64,000 nucleotides of DNA from Myceligenerans crystallogenes (GCF_039529775.1 NZ_BAAANL010000001.1:124001-188000); one strand, 5' to 3'; numbered from the stretch's first letter, positions 50,393-59,033 are shown. Numbers and translations: made by a program. The notes: generated by a model from the sequence alone, not told the origin.

Positions 50393-51610
50393 ATGGAAAA
50401 GGTCGTCATCACAGGCATGGGCGTGATCAGCCCGATCGGCGGCACCCTCGCCGAGTTCGAGGAGAGCCTCTTCGCCGGGCGGCACGGGATCGCCCCCATC
50501 GAGCACTTCGACCTCGGCGACATGACCACCAAGGTGCACGCCCCGGTCAAGGACTACGACCCCGCCCGGTACTTCTCCGAGCGCGAGGCGCACCGGATGG
50601 ACACCTACAGCCAGTACGGCATGATCGCGGCACGGGAGGCGGTCGCGGCGTCCGGGGTGCTCGACGGCGTCGACCCGTACCGGATCGGCGTCTACATGAC
50701 GACGTCGTTCGGCGGCACGGGGACGCTGCTGGGCGAGTACGACACCCTGCTGGAGAAGGGCGCGGGGAAGGTCTCGCCGCTCACGGTCCCGAGGTTCTAC
50801 GGCAACATCCTGTCCGGGCTGGTCGCGATCGACACCGGCGCCCGCGGCCCGGCCGCCGCGCACCTCGCCGCCTGCGCGTCGAGCGCGCTGAGCATCGGCG
50901 AGGCGATGCGCGCCATCCGCCACGGCTACGTGGACGCCATGATCTGCGGCGGCGCGGAGGCCTCCACCCAGAAGCTCGTCGTCGCCGGCTTCCAGAACCT
51001 GCGCGCGCTGACCGCCGAGTCCGACCCGGACCGCGCGTGCGTGCCGTTCGACAAGGACCGTTCCGGCTTCGTCATGGGCGAGGGCGGGGCCGCGCTCGTC
51101 CTGGAGAGCGAGTCGCACGCCCGTGCCCGCGGTGCCCAGATCCTCGCCGAGGTCTCCGGCTACGCGCTGACCGACGACGCCGCGCACATGACGGCCCCCG
51201 CGATGCACGGCGAGTCGGCGGACCGCGTCATCACGGACGCGCTGGCCGACGCCGGTCCGTCGGACGACACCCTCTACGTGAACGCCCACGGCACCAGCAC
51301 CATCAAGAACGACAAGCTCGAGTCCGCGGCGATCGCGCGCACGCTGGGCGGCAAGGCCGTGGTCTCGTCGACGAAGTCGATGACGGGCCACCTGCTGGGC
51401 GTGGCCGGCGCGATCGAGGCGGTGGCGTCCGTGCTCGCCCTGCGGCGGCAGACCGTGCCGGCGACGGTGGGGACGCGCGAGCTGGACCCGGACGTGCAGG
51501 TCGACGTCGTGCACGGCGCGGCGCGGAGCATGGAGTTCTCCCGCGCGCTGTCGCTGTCCCTCGGCTTCGGCGGCCACAACGCCGCCCTGGTCATCGACCG
51601 CGCGTCATGA
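50393..51610 (+). CDS. FabF-like (type II) beta-ketoacyl-ACP synthase
   Basis: The 405-residue product starts MEKVVITGMGVISPIG, as FabF/KS-alpha proteins do. Its catalytic triad is complete: Cys161 in LAACASSA, His299 in NAHGTST and His333 in STKSMTGHLLG. The C-terminal SLGFGGHNAAL is also canonical. It is probably a dedicated elongating enzyme acting with the ACP at 50071. A close paralogue in the opposite direction lies at 52276. Both keep the active Cys, so neither is a KS-beta chain-length factor. The stop overlaps the PPTase start (ATGA). Confidence 0.93.
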   Translation: MEKVVITGMGVISPIGGTLAEFEESLFAGRHGIAPIEHFDLGDMTTKVHAPVKDYDPARYFSEREAHRMDTYSQYGMIAAREAVAASGVLDGVDPYRIGVYMTTSFGGTGTLLGEYDTLLEKGAGKVSPLTVPRFYGNILSGLVAIDTGARGPAAAHLAACASSALSIGEAMRAIRHGYVDAMICGGAEASTQKLVVAGFQNLRALTAESDPDRACVPFDKDRSGFVMGEGGAALVLESESHARARGAQILAEVSGYALTDDAAHMTAPAMHGESADRVITDALADAGPSDDTLYVNAHGTSTIKNDKLESAAIARTLGGKAVVSSTKSMTGHLLGVAGAIEAVASVLALRRQTVPATVGTRELDPDVQVDVVHGAARSMEFSRALSLSLGFGGHNAALVIDRAS

Positions 51611-52362
51611 CCGGCGGCCGTGCGATCGAGCTGGCGATCGCGCGGCCGGATCTCCTGGACGATGCCGCCTTCCGGCGGCTCCGCGCGGGCCTGCCGCGCT
51701 GGCGGCGGGAGCGGGCGGACCGCTGCCGGCGCAAGGCGGACCGGTACGCGAGCGTGGTCGCGTTCTCCCTGCTGCAGTACCTGTGGCGGGAACGGGCCGG
51801 CGGGCCCCTGCCCGGCGTCGTGAGCGGGGAGCACGGGAAGCCACGGTTCGCGGGGGCGCCCGGCTGGCACTTCAACTGGTCGCACGACGCGTCGGTCTGC
51901 GTGTGCGCGCTCGGGCCGGCGCCGCTCGGCGTGGACGTGCAGCCGCGAGTCCGGTACAGCGAGGCGCTGTTCGCCCGGATCGCGGCGCCCGGTGAACGCC
52001 ACCTCGCGGGCCGGCTGCGTGCGGCGGACGACCTGAGCCTGCTGTGGACGCGCAAGGAGGCGGCCGTGAAACGCACCGGCAGCGGCCTCACCGTCCCGCT
52101 GGACCAGCTCGACACGACGGCGTCCGGCGACATCCTCACCCTGGCGATCGCCGAACCGCCGTGTCATCTCAGCGTCACCGCGGACGGCTACACCGAACCC
52201 GAGCTGCGGACGGCGCTGCGCACGCGGTTCCTCGTTCCCGCGCCGGGGGCCGGGTCGTGGACGCAGGCCCGGCCGTCACGGGCGGTCCAGGACCAGGCAT
52301 GCGTTGTGGCCGCCGAAACCGAGGGACAGAGACAGCGCGCGGTCCAGGTCGGCCGGCTGTGA
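51607..52362 (+). CDS. Sfp-type 4'-phosphopantetheinyl transferase
   Basis: The 251-residue product starts in an ATGA overlap. It has the Sfp family motifs: FNWSHDASVCVCALG (P1-like), GVDVQ with the metal-binding Asp (Gln stands where Glu is more common), and LLWTRKEAAVK (the WxxKEA motif). It would convert the five T domains in the synthetase and both free ACPs from apo to holo form. Its last 29 codons overlap the 3' end of the convergent KS gene. The C-terminal stretch after about residue 222 is Arg/Gln-rich and probably an extension read through that gene's antisense strand. Confidence 0.88.
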   Translation: MTGGRAIELAIARPDLLDDAAFRRLRAGLPRWRRERADRCRRKADRYASVVAFSLLQYLWRERAGGPLPGVVSGEHGKPRFAGAPGWHFNWSHDASVCVCALGPAPLGVDVQPRVRYSEALFARIAAPGERHLAGRLRAADDLSLLWTRKEAAVKRTGSGLTVPLDQLDTTASGDILTLAIAEPPCHLSVTADGYTEPELRTALRTRFLVPAPGAGSWTQARPSRAVQDQACVVAAETEGQRQRAVQVGRL

Positions 52363-53490
52363 GGCCCCGGTGACGACGTCGATCTGGACGTTCTCGTCCA
52401 GCTCCGTCGTGCCGACGGTCGGGGGTACCGCCTGGTTCCGCAGCGCCAGCACGGACGCCACGGCCTCGATCGCGCCCGCGGCCCCGAGCAGGTGACCCGT
52501 CATCGACTTGGTCGACGACACGATGGCCTTGCCCCCGAGCACCCGGGAGATCGCCGCCGCCTCGAGCTTGTCGTTCTTCACCGTGCCCGTGCCGTGCGCG
52601 TTCACGTAGACGGTCTCGTCCCGGCGGCCCGCCTCGGTGAGCGCGTCGAGGATCGCGCGGTCCACCGCCTCGCCGTCCTCCGCCGGCGCGGTGATGTGTG
52701 ACGCGTCGTTGGTGATGCCGTAACCGGCCACGACGGCGTGGATCGTGGCGCCGCGCGCCTTCGCGTGCGACTCGCTCTCCAGCACGAGCGCGGCCCCGCC
52801 CTCGCCCATCACGAAGCCGCCGCGGTTCCTGTCGAACGGGAGGCAGGCGCGGTCCGGGTCCGACGCCGTGGTCAGCGCGCGCAGGTTCTGGAAGCCCGCC
52901 ATCACGAGCTTCTGCGTGATGCCCTCGCCGCCGCCGCAGATCGCGGCGTCCGCGTACCCGTGGCGGATGGCGCGCAGCCCCTCGCCGATGCTCGCGGCGC
53001 TCGACGCGCAGGCCGCGACGTGCGCGAGGACGGGTCCCTTCGCGCCGTGCTCGATCGCCACCAGGCCGGAGAGCATGTTGCCGATCCACTTCGGGACCAG
53101 CATGGACGACACGCGCCGGGGGCCGTGCTCGCGCATCGTCTCCGACTCGTCCAGGACCGTCCCGATGCCGCCGAAGGCGGTGCTCATGAACACCCCGAGC
53201 CGGAACGGGTCGACGGCGCCGGCGAGCCCGGCGTCCTGCATCGCCTCGCGGGCCGCGATCAGCCCGAACTGGCTGTAGGAGTCCAGGCGCCAGGCCATGT
53301 TCGCGGGGAAGTACTCCTCCGCCTCGTAATCCTTGACCGGGGCATGAACCTTCGCCGCCAGATCCGTGGTGTCGAAATGGTCGACGGGGGCAATGCCGTG
53401 ACGACCGGCAAACAGATTCTCATTGAATTCGTTCACGCTTTTCCCGATGGGCGAGAACGCGCCCATGCCCGTGACGACGACCTTTTCCAT
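52276..53490 (-). CDS. FabF-like (type II) ketosynthase, inverted paralogue
   Basis: The 404-residue product starts MEKVVVTGMGAFSPIG after a GGGAG ribosome site. It is highly similar to the KS at 50393, with the same active-site positions: Cys161 in VAACASSA, His in NAHGTGT and His in STKSMTGHLLG. The C-terminal halves are close to identical in pattern (ALSLSLGFGGHNA). It is transcribed toward the PPTase gene and overlaps it by 87 bases. It probably condenses acyl-ACP substrates in the same system. The pair looks like an inverted duplication. Divergence in the first 150 residues suggests separate roles. Confidence 0.92.
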   Translation of the reverse strand: MEKVVVTGMGAFSPIGKSVNEFNENLFAGRHGIAPVDHFDTTDLAAKVHAPVKDYEAEEYFPANMAWRLDSYSQFGLIAAREAMQDAGLAGAVDPFRLGVFMSTAFGGIGTVLDESETMREHGPRRVSSMLVPKWIGNMLSGLVAIEHGAKGPVLAHVAACASSAASIGEGLRAIRHGYADAAICGGGEGITQKLVMAGFQNLRALTTASDPDRACLPFDRNRGGFVMGEGGAALVLESESHAKARGATIHAVVAGYGITNDASHITAPAEDGEAVDRAILDALTEAGRRDETVYVNAHGTGTVKNDKLEAAAISRVLGGKAIVSSTKSMTGHLLGAAGAIEAVASVLALRNQAVPPTVGTTELDENVQIDVVTGASQPADLDRALSLSLGFGGHNACLVLDRP

Positions 53491-53606
53491 TGTTTCTCCC
53501 GGGTGGTGGAGCGGCTTGCCTGTGCCGCTCGTAGCCTAGCGGGAAATGGTTCGAATGGGGGAGAGTGGTAGCAAGATTGAGACCCGGTGCGACCATTTTC
53601 ACCCTA

Positions 53607-53618
53607 GGACGTGCGTCC
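53607..53618. promoter_or_regulatory. Short inverted repeat (GGACG-TG-CGTCC) upstream of KS gene
   Basis: Five-base arms pair perfectly in the 53491-53691 gap before the minus-strand KS gene. The gap is less GC-rich than its surroundings and must hold that gene's promoter. The repeat could be an operator, but it is short enough to be chance. Confidence 0.3.
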
Positions 53619-53691
53619 AACTCAGCCAATTGCAATGTTCAATGCCCTGGCGTATCGAAATTTCACCCCCGCTCTGCCGGGCGCACGACGA

Positions 53692-53730
53692 AGCCCGGGC
53701 CCCGACGGCGGTGCCGTCGGGGCCCGGGCT
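53692..53730 (-). terminator. Strong terminator downstream of P450
   Basis: Eighteen-base arms AGCCCGGGCCCCGACGGC (53692-53709) and GCCGTCGGGGCCCGGGCT (53713-53730) pair perfectly around GGT. It lies 17 bases past the P450 stop on the minus strand. Confidence 0.85.
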
Positions 53731-53747
53731 CGGGCGGGCAGGGCGAT

Positions 53748-54968
53748 CTACGGGTGGAACCGGACGCGCAGCGAGCTGTACCCGTACAGGAAGCTCGAGT
53801 ACACGCGGGCGGGTTCCGCGCACACCTCGATGGAGCCGACGTGGCGGGCGACGGCCGACAGGACGGCCGACATCTCGGCCGTGCCGAGGTAGGCGCCCAC
53901 GCAGTAGTGCGGGCCGAACCCGAGCGCGAGATGGGGGTTCGGGTGCCGGGTGACGTCGAGGGTCCCCGGGTTCTCGAACACGTCCTCGTCGTCGTTCGCC
54001 GAGGTGTTCCAGAGGCTGATGATCTCGCCCTTGCGGATCGTCTCGCCGGCGAACTCGACGTCGTCGGCCGCGCGGCGGGCGAAGTGCATCGCGGGCGTCG
54101 CCCAGCGGAACATCTCGTTGGCGGCGATCTCCGGGTCGGCCCCGTCGCGGAGCAGGGCGAGCTGCTCGGGGTGCTCGGCGAGGGCCTTCACGGCGACGAT
54201 CGCGGACATCCGGCTCGTCTCGTCCCCGCCCAGGATGAGGCTGTAGCAGTTGAGCGCCGCCTCCTCGACCGTCAGCGGCCTGCCGTCGACGGGGGTCGTG
54301 GCCAGCATGCTGACCATGTCGTCGCCGGGGTTCTCCTGCCGTTCGAGCACGAGGTCGGCGAGGTACATGACCAGCTCGTTGCGGGCGGCGAGCGCTTCGA
54401 TGTGATCGGTGCCGGCCTCCTCGGCCGACAGCACGAGCTTGTTCCAGCCCAGCAGCTTCGGCCGGTCGGCCTCGGGGATGGACAGCAGGTCGCAGATCGT
54501 GGCCAGGGGGATGTGCTCGGCGATCCCGGCGGCGAAGTCGAACTCGCCCGCGCCGACGGCCTCGGCGACCAGGCGGTCCGCCCGCTCGTTGACGTCCCGG
54601 ACCACGGGTTCGAGCACCTTCGGGGTCAGGGCGCTGTGCTGGACCGAGCGCAGCCGGCGGTGCGTCGCGCCGTCGCTGACCGCCATCATCTTGCCGCCCG
54701 CGGGGTCGTCGCCGCGCACCACGACGTCGAGCACCGTGCCGCGGCCCGAGAGGAACTGGCGGACCCCCCGGTAGGCCTTCTGGATGTCCGCGTGCCGGGT
54801 GAGGACCCAGAAGCCCTCGCGCCCCTCACGGGCGGGGTGCCAGTAGACAGGCCCGGCCTTGCGGGCCTCGCGCCAGAAGTCCCGCGGCTCGTGCTCGACG
54901 AACGTCCGCGGATCCATGAGGTCCACCGATGTCAGGTCGGGAATCAGACTGCCCTGCACTGTGGCCAT
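53748..54968 (-). CDS. Cytochrome P450
   Basis: The 406-residue product is a soluble bacterial P450. The heme-ligand loop is LGFGPHYCVGAYLG with Cys356. The K-helix ExxR is EMFR and the I-helix reads LILGGDETSR, a GGDET form of the AGxET motif. It would hydroxylate or otherwise oxidise the product or a carrier-bound intermediate, using ferredoxin and reductase from elsewhere, as none is encoded here. It is on the opposite strand from the main operon, with its own terminator, but lies next to the inverted KS gene and probably belongs to the cluster. Site of oxidation unknown. Confidence 0.92.
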   Translation of the reverse strand: MATVQGSLIPDLTSVDLMDPRTFVEHEPRDFWREARKAGPVYWHPAREGREGFWVLTRHADIQKAYRGVRQFLSGRGTVLDVVVRGDDPAGGKMMAVSDGATHRRLRSVQHSALTPKVLEPVVRDVNERADRLVAEAVGAGEFDFAAGIAEHIPLATICDLLSIPEADRPKLLGWNKLVLSAEEAGTDHIEALAARNELVMYLADLVLERQENPGDDMVSMLATTPVDGRPLTVEEAALNCYSLILGGDETSRMSAIVAVKALAEHPEQLALLRDGADPEIAANEMFRWATPAMHFARRAADDVEFAGETIRKGEIISLWNTSANDDEDVFENPGTLDVTRHPNPHLALGFGPHYCVGAYLGTAEMSAVLSAVARHVGSIEVCAEPARVYSSFLYGYSSLRVRFHP

Positions 54969-55089
54969 GGCGGCACGCTAGCACCGGCAGATCCAGCAAA
55001 AGCCGCGAATCCATCGACCGCCGGGCGCCAAAATAGCGCGGCGGACCCGCTTGACACGGCCGCTCCGGAACGCCCCGACCGGGCCGCCG

Positions 55090-55095
55090 GATAAT
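55090..55095 (+). promoter_or_regulatory. Candidate -10 element (GATAAT), possibly leaderless message
   Basis: GATAAT ends 8 bases before the ATG at 55104, and no ribosome site is seen. Transcription starting at or near the ATG would give a leaderless mRNA, common in actinobacteria. No good -35 box is at the expected distance. Confidence 0.4.
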
Positions 55096-55103
55096 GTGTT
55101 CGC

Positions 55104-55928
55104 ATGTTCGCCGAGGTCGAAGGTGTCAAGCTCCATCACGTCGTGCACGGCCCGGAGGATCCCGGGGCGCCCACGGCCGTCCTGATCCACGGCTTCGGGG
55201 TGGACCATCGCCTCATGGCGGGCGCCTACGAGCCCGTGTTCGCGGAGCGCCCGGGATGGCGCCGGATCTATCTCGACCTCCCCGGCATGGGCCGCACGGT
55301 CGCCCCGGAGAGCGTCGCCGGCACCGACGACGTCTTCCGCGTCCTCCGCGCCGCCGTCGACGAGCTGGTCCCCGGCCCGTACACGGTGATCGGGCAGTCG
55401 TACGGCGGCCTGCTCGCCCGCGGCCTCGCCGCCGCCCACGACAGGGTCGAGGGCATCGGCCTCGTGGTCCCGGTGATCGAGGCGGAGCACGCGCGCCGGG
55501 TCGTGCCGGACCGGCAGGTGCTGGTCCGGGAGCCCGCCCTGGTCGACGAGGTCGGCGACGCGGCGCTCGACGCCGACGACGACATCCACGTCGTCCAGAC
55601 CCGTGCCGTCCTCGCGCGGTTCGCCGCGGAGATCGCGCCGGGCCTGTCCGTCGTCGACCAGCGCGCCGTCGACCGGATCTCCGCCGCCTACGCGGGCACG
55701 TTCCCGCTGGAGCCGCGCCCGTTCGGCGGGCCCGGCCTGTTCGTCGTGGGCCGCCAGGACCACGTCACCGGCTACCGCCAGGCGTGGGACCTGCTGGAGC
55801 ACTACCCGCGCACCACCTTCGCCGTCGTCGACCGCGCCGGCCACCACGTCCACCTGGAGAGCCGGGCGGTGTTCGAGGCCCTCGTCCACGAATGGCTCGA
55901 CCGCGTCGAGGAGTCCCGCTCCGCCTGA
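55104..55928 (+). CDS. Alpha/beta hydrolase
   Basis: The 274-residue product has the alpha/beta-hydrolase fold: HGFGVDHR oxyanion-hole segment, nucleophile Ser99 in VIGQSYGGLLAR, an Asp in VGRQDHV and His in DRAGHHVHLE near the C-terminus. No signal peptide is seen, so it is cytosolic. The substrate is unknown; small esters, lactones or epoxides are possible. It is divergent from the P450 gene, and it is unclear whether it belongs to the biosynthetic cluster or to general metabolism. The gene ends 6 bases before the convergent metallo-hydrolase gene. Confidence 0.88.
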   Translation: MFAEVEGVKLHHVVHGPEDPGAPTAVLIHGFGVDHRLMAGAYEPVFAERPGWRRIYLDLPGMGRTVAPESVAGTDDVFRVLRAAVDELVPGPYTVIGQSYGGLLARGLAAAHDRVEGIGLVVPVIEAEHARRVVPDRQVLVREPALVDEVGDAALDADDDIHVVQTRAVLARFAAEIAPGLSVVDQRAVDRISAAYAGTFPLEPRPFGGPGLFVVGRQDHVTGYRQAWDLLEHYPRTTFAVVDRAGHHVHLESRAVFEALVHEWLDRVEESRSA

Positions 55929-55934
55929 GCGGGC

Positions 55935-56723
55935 TCAGCGGCCGGCGATCCGCAGGACGCGCGCATGGGCGTCGGCCATGCCAGGATCCCGCAGGCGCGG
56001 ATCGTCGGGTGCCCGGCCGGACAGGACGGCGTCGAGGTAGCGCCGGTCCGCGTCCAGCCGGGTCATCGGCGCGTACGACGGCGTGCCGTGGCCGGGCACG
56101 AGGACGGACGCGGCCCGCACGTAGGGCTCGAGCCGGTCCAGGCCCGCGAGATAGGCCTCGAGATCGTCGGGGTCGAACGGGAGCGGGATCTCGGTGTCGC
56201 TGAGCATGTCGCCGGCCACCAGGACGCCCGGGCCGGGCAGCCACAGGGCGGAGTGCCCGGGCGCATGGGCGTCGTGCGTGACGACCTCGTGGGGCGGCAG
56301 GGCGCCGTCCGGGCCGGGGATGCGGGTGCCCGGGCGCCCGTCGTCGTCGGGCATCGCCGTCACCCGGCCGAACAGGGCGCGGACCGCGCCGTCGTGCGAC
56401 CCGGCGGAATCCGCGGCCAGGTCGTCGAGCAGCGCGTCGCGCTGCGCGGCGACGACGGCGACGGCGGCCGACGACGCCCACCGCGGCGTCGCGCCCCCGA
56501 ACCGCGGGTGCCAGAGCAGGTGGTCGTAGTGGGCGTGGGTCGAGAACCCGGCGGTCACCCGCACGCCGAGTCCGTCGAGGTCGTCGGCGATCCCGTCCAG
56601 CTCGTCCTGCTCCCAGGCGGGATCGACCAGGATCCCGCCGGGCCCGAGCGCCAGCGTCGTCGTCGTACGCATCCGACGGCTCGTCCGCACGAGCACCTGG
56701 TCGGCCACCGCGGTGAACGTCAC
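55935..56723 (-). CDS. Metallo-beta-lactamase-fold hydrolase
   Basis: The start is a GTG at 56721-56723, giving about 262 residues. The metal-binding motif HxHxDH is THAHYDHLLW near residue 62. Further ligands fit the His in APGHSALWL, the Asp in VAGDML and the His in LVPGHGTP. Such enzymes hydrolyse thioesters, lactones or similar bonds with two metal ions. No signal peptide is present. It is divergent from the GH42 gene, with a LacI-type operator in the gap, so both may respond to the same sugar signal. The substrate is unknown. Confidence 0.88.
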   Translation of the reverse strand: MTFTAVADQVLVRTSRRMRTTTTLALGPGGILVDPAWEQDELDGIADDLDGLGVRVTAGFSTHAHYDHLLWHPRFGGATPRWASSAAVAVVAAQRDALLDDLAADSAGSHDGAVRALFGRVTAMPDDDGRPGTRIPGPDGALPPHEVVTHDAHAPGHSALWLPGPGVLVAGDMLSDTEIPLPFDPDDLEAYLAGLDRLEPYVRAASVLVPGHGTPSYAPMTRLDADRRYLDAVLSGRAPDDPRLRDPGMADAHARVLRIAGR

Positions 56724-56750
56724 GGCCCAACGGTAGCCGCGGCCGCCGGG

Positions 56751-56765
56751 TTGAACCGTTTCAGT
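56751..56765. promoter_or_regulatory. LacI-type operator (TTGAACCGTTTCAGT)
   Basis: Core TGAACC/GTTTCA pairs at 5 of 6 positions. It lies 21 bases before the GH42 start and shares the CGTTTCA half with the operators at 1154-1168 and 15280-15294. Confidence 0.55.
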
Positions 56766-56786
56766 CCGGCGTGCCAGACTCGGCGC

Positions 56787-58886
56787 ATGCGACGACGCAC
56801 GGCCCCCAGCGCCTTCGACCCCTCCGCGGTCCGCCCCTGGAACTCCGGCCTCGACGGCCTCGCCTTCGGCGGCGACTACAACCCCGAGCAATGGGCCGAG
56901 GAGGTCCGGCTCGAGGACATCGAGCTGATGCGGGAGGCGGGCGTCAACATCGTCAGCCTCGCGATCTTCGCCTGGGCCTCCGTCGAGCCCCGGGAGGGCG
57001 AGTTCGACTGGGGCTGGCTCGATGCCACGATGGACCGCCTCCACGAGGCGGGCGTGCGGGTCGCGCTCGCCACCGCCACCGCGGCCGTTCCGCCGTGGCT
57101 TACGCGCAAGCACCCGGAGATCCTGCCGCAGCGCGCCGACGGCACCGTGCTCCACCAGGGCTCCCGCCAGACCTACTCGATCCACCACCCGGTCTTCCGC
57201 GACTACGCCCTCGGTACGGCCGAGCGCGTCGCCCGCCGCTACGCGGACCACCCGGCGCTCGCGCTCTGGCACGTCGACAACGAGCTCGGCTGCCACTGCC
57301 CCCGTGACTACTCCCCGGCCGCCGCCGACGCGTTCCGGGAGTGGCTGCGCGCCCGGTACACGGATGTCGACCGTCTCAACGAGGCCTGGGGGACCGCCTT
57401 CTGGTCGCAGCGCCTCGGGTCGTTCGACGACGTCCTGCCGCCGCTGGAGACGACGGCGATGCAGAACCCGACCCAGCGCCTGGACTTCGACCGCTTCAGC
57501 TCCGACGCGCTGCTGGACTACTACCGCGACCTGCGTGATCTGCTGCGCGAGGTCACCCCGCAGGTGCCGACCACCACCAACCTCATGGCCGGCAGCCACG
57601 CGGGGATGGACTACTTCTCCTGGGCGGACGACCTCGACGTCGTCGCCAACGACCACTACACGACCGCGGCGGACCCGGACCGCCACGTCCAGCTCGCGTT
57701 CTCCGCGGACCTCGCCCGCGGCATTGCGGGCGGCGCCCCGTGGATCCTCATGGAGCACTCCACGAGCGCGGTGAACTGGCAGCCGCGCAACCGCGCCAAG
57801 CAGCCGGGGGAGATGCTGCGGAACTCGCTGGCGCACGTGGCCCGCGGGTCCGACGCCGTGATGTTCTTCCAGTGGCGCCAGAGCAAGGCGGGCGCGGAGA
57901 AGTACCACAGCGGTCTGGTGCCGCACGCGGGCCGCGACTCCGAGCTGTGGCGCGACGTCGTCGCGCTCGGCGGGGCGGTGCGGGCGCTCGGTGAGGTGCG
58001 CGGCTCGCGGGTGCTCTCCCGGACCGCGCTGGTCTTCGACTGGAACGCCTGGTGGGCCTGCGACCAGGACGTGCACCCCACCGAGGGGCTGCAGTACCTG
58101 GACCAGGTGATGGCCTGGTACAAGGCGCTGTGGCGGCTGGGCGTGACGGTCGACGTCGTCCCCCCGTCGCGCGACCTCGACGGCTACGACCTCGTCGTCG
58201 TCCCCAACCTCTACCTCGTGTCCGACGACGACGCCGCGCGCGTCCGCGCGGCAGCCGACCGCGGCGCGACCGTCCTGATCACCTACTTCTCCGGCATCAC
58301 CGACGAGCACGACCACATCCGCCTCGGCGGTTACCCGGGCGCGTTCCGCGAGCTGCTGGGGGTGCGCACGGAGGAGTTCTTCCCGCTGCAGGAGGGCGAG
58401 ACGGTGCGGATCTCCGGGGAGTCGCTCCCCGGCGGCTCGGCCCCGGCGGACCTGTGGACGGAGAAGTCCACGATCGCCGACGACGTCGAGGCGGTCGCCA
58501 CCTACGACGACGGCCCTCTCCCGGGCCGCCCCGCGATCACCCGCCGCCCGGTCGGGCCCGACGGCGCCGCCTGGTACGTGGCAACGCGTCTTTCCGACGA
58601 CGGCGTCGCCCACCTGGCCCGCCGTATCGCGACCGAGGCGGGCGTGCTCCCGGCGATTGCGGTCCCGGACGGCGTCGAGGCGGTCCACCGCGTGGCGGAG
58701 GACGGTACCGGCTACATCTTCGTCATCAACCACACGGACGCGGAGGTCACCCTGGACGCGACGGGCGCCGTGCCGTCGTCGGCCGCCTCCGTGCCGACCG
58801 GCACGGACCTCCTGACCGGCGAGACGTTCTCGGGCGAGGTGTCGATCGCCGCGGGCGCCGTCCGGGTCCTCCGTCTGGCCGCCTGA
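56787..58886 (+). CDS. Beta-galactosidase, GH42
   Basis: The 699-residue product has a GH42 TIM barrel (GGDYNPEQWAEEVRLEDIEL start) with acid/base Glu166 in HVDNELGCHC and nucleophile Glu323 in LMEHSTSAVNW. A trimerisation domain follows at about residues 410-610 and a small beta domain at the C-terminus. No signal peptide is present, so it acts in the cytosol on imported short beta-galactosides. Actinobacterial GH42 enzymes often work on galactan-derived oligosaccharides. RG-I carries beta-1,4-galactan side chains, so the gene fits the pectin programme, and a matching LacI-type operator supports that. Confidence 0.93.
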   Translation: MRRRTAPSAFDPSAVRPWNSGLDGLAFGGDYNPEQWAEEVRLEDIELMREAGVNIVSLAIFAWASVEPREGEFDWGWLDATMDRLHEAGVRVALATATAAVPPWLTRKHPEILPQRADGTVLHQGSRQTYSIHHPVFRDYALGTAERVARRYADHPALALWHVDNELGCHCPRDYSPAAADAFREWLRARYTDVDRLNEAWGTAFWSQRLGSFDDVLPPLETTAMQNPTQRLDFDRFSSDALLDYYRDLRDLLREVTPQVPTTTNLMAGSHAGMDYFSWADDLDVVANDHYTTAADPDRHVQLAFSADLARGIAGGAPWILMEHSTSAVNWQPRNRAKQPGEMLRNSLAHVARGSDAVMFFQWRQSKAGAEKYHSGLVPHAGRDSELWRDVVALGGAVRALGEVRGSRVLSRTALVFDWNAWWACDQDVHPTEGLQYLDQVMAWYKALWRLGVTVDVVPPSRDLDGYDLVVVPNLYLVSDDDAARVRAAADRGATVLITYFSGITDEHDHIRLGGYPGAFRELLGVRTEEFFPLQEGETVRISGESLPGGSAPADLWTEKSTIADDVEAVATYDDGPLPGRPAITRRPVGPDGAAWYVATRLSDDGVAHLARRIATEAGVLPAIAVPDGVEAVHRVAEDGTGYIFVINHTDAEVTLDATGAVPSSAASVPTGTDLLTGETFSGEVSIAAGAVRVLRLAA

Positions 58887-58982
58887 CCCAGGCACCCCTT
58901 GGTGTGGCACTCGGCGCGGTGCCGGCTCGGGCCCTCGTGATCTCGATGAGTCTCATCTCGACGAGGTGGCCTGGCCGGCACG

Positions 58983-59017
58983 GCGCCGGGCCATGCGCCG
59001 GGCCATGTGCCAGCCAT
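58983..59017. repeat. Short tandem repeat, 12-base unit GCGCCGGGCCAT
   Basis: Two exact copies (58983-58994, 58995-59006) are followed by a degenerate copy (59007-59017). They lie in the gap between the GH42 gene and the convergent HNH gene. No hairpin terminator is obvious there. Confidence 0.7.
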
Positions 59018-59033
59018 GCGCCGGCGGTCCGAG

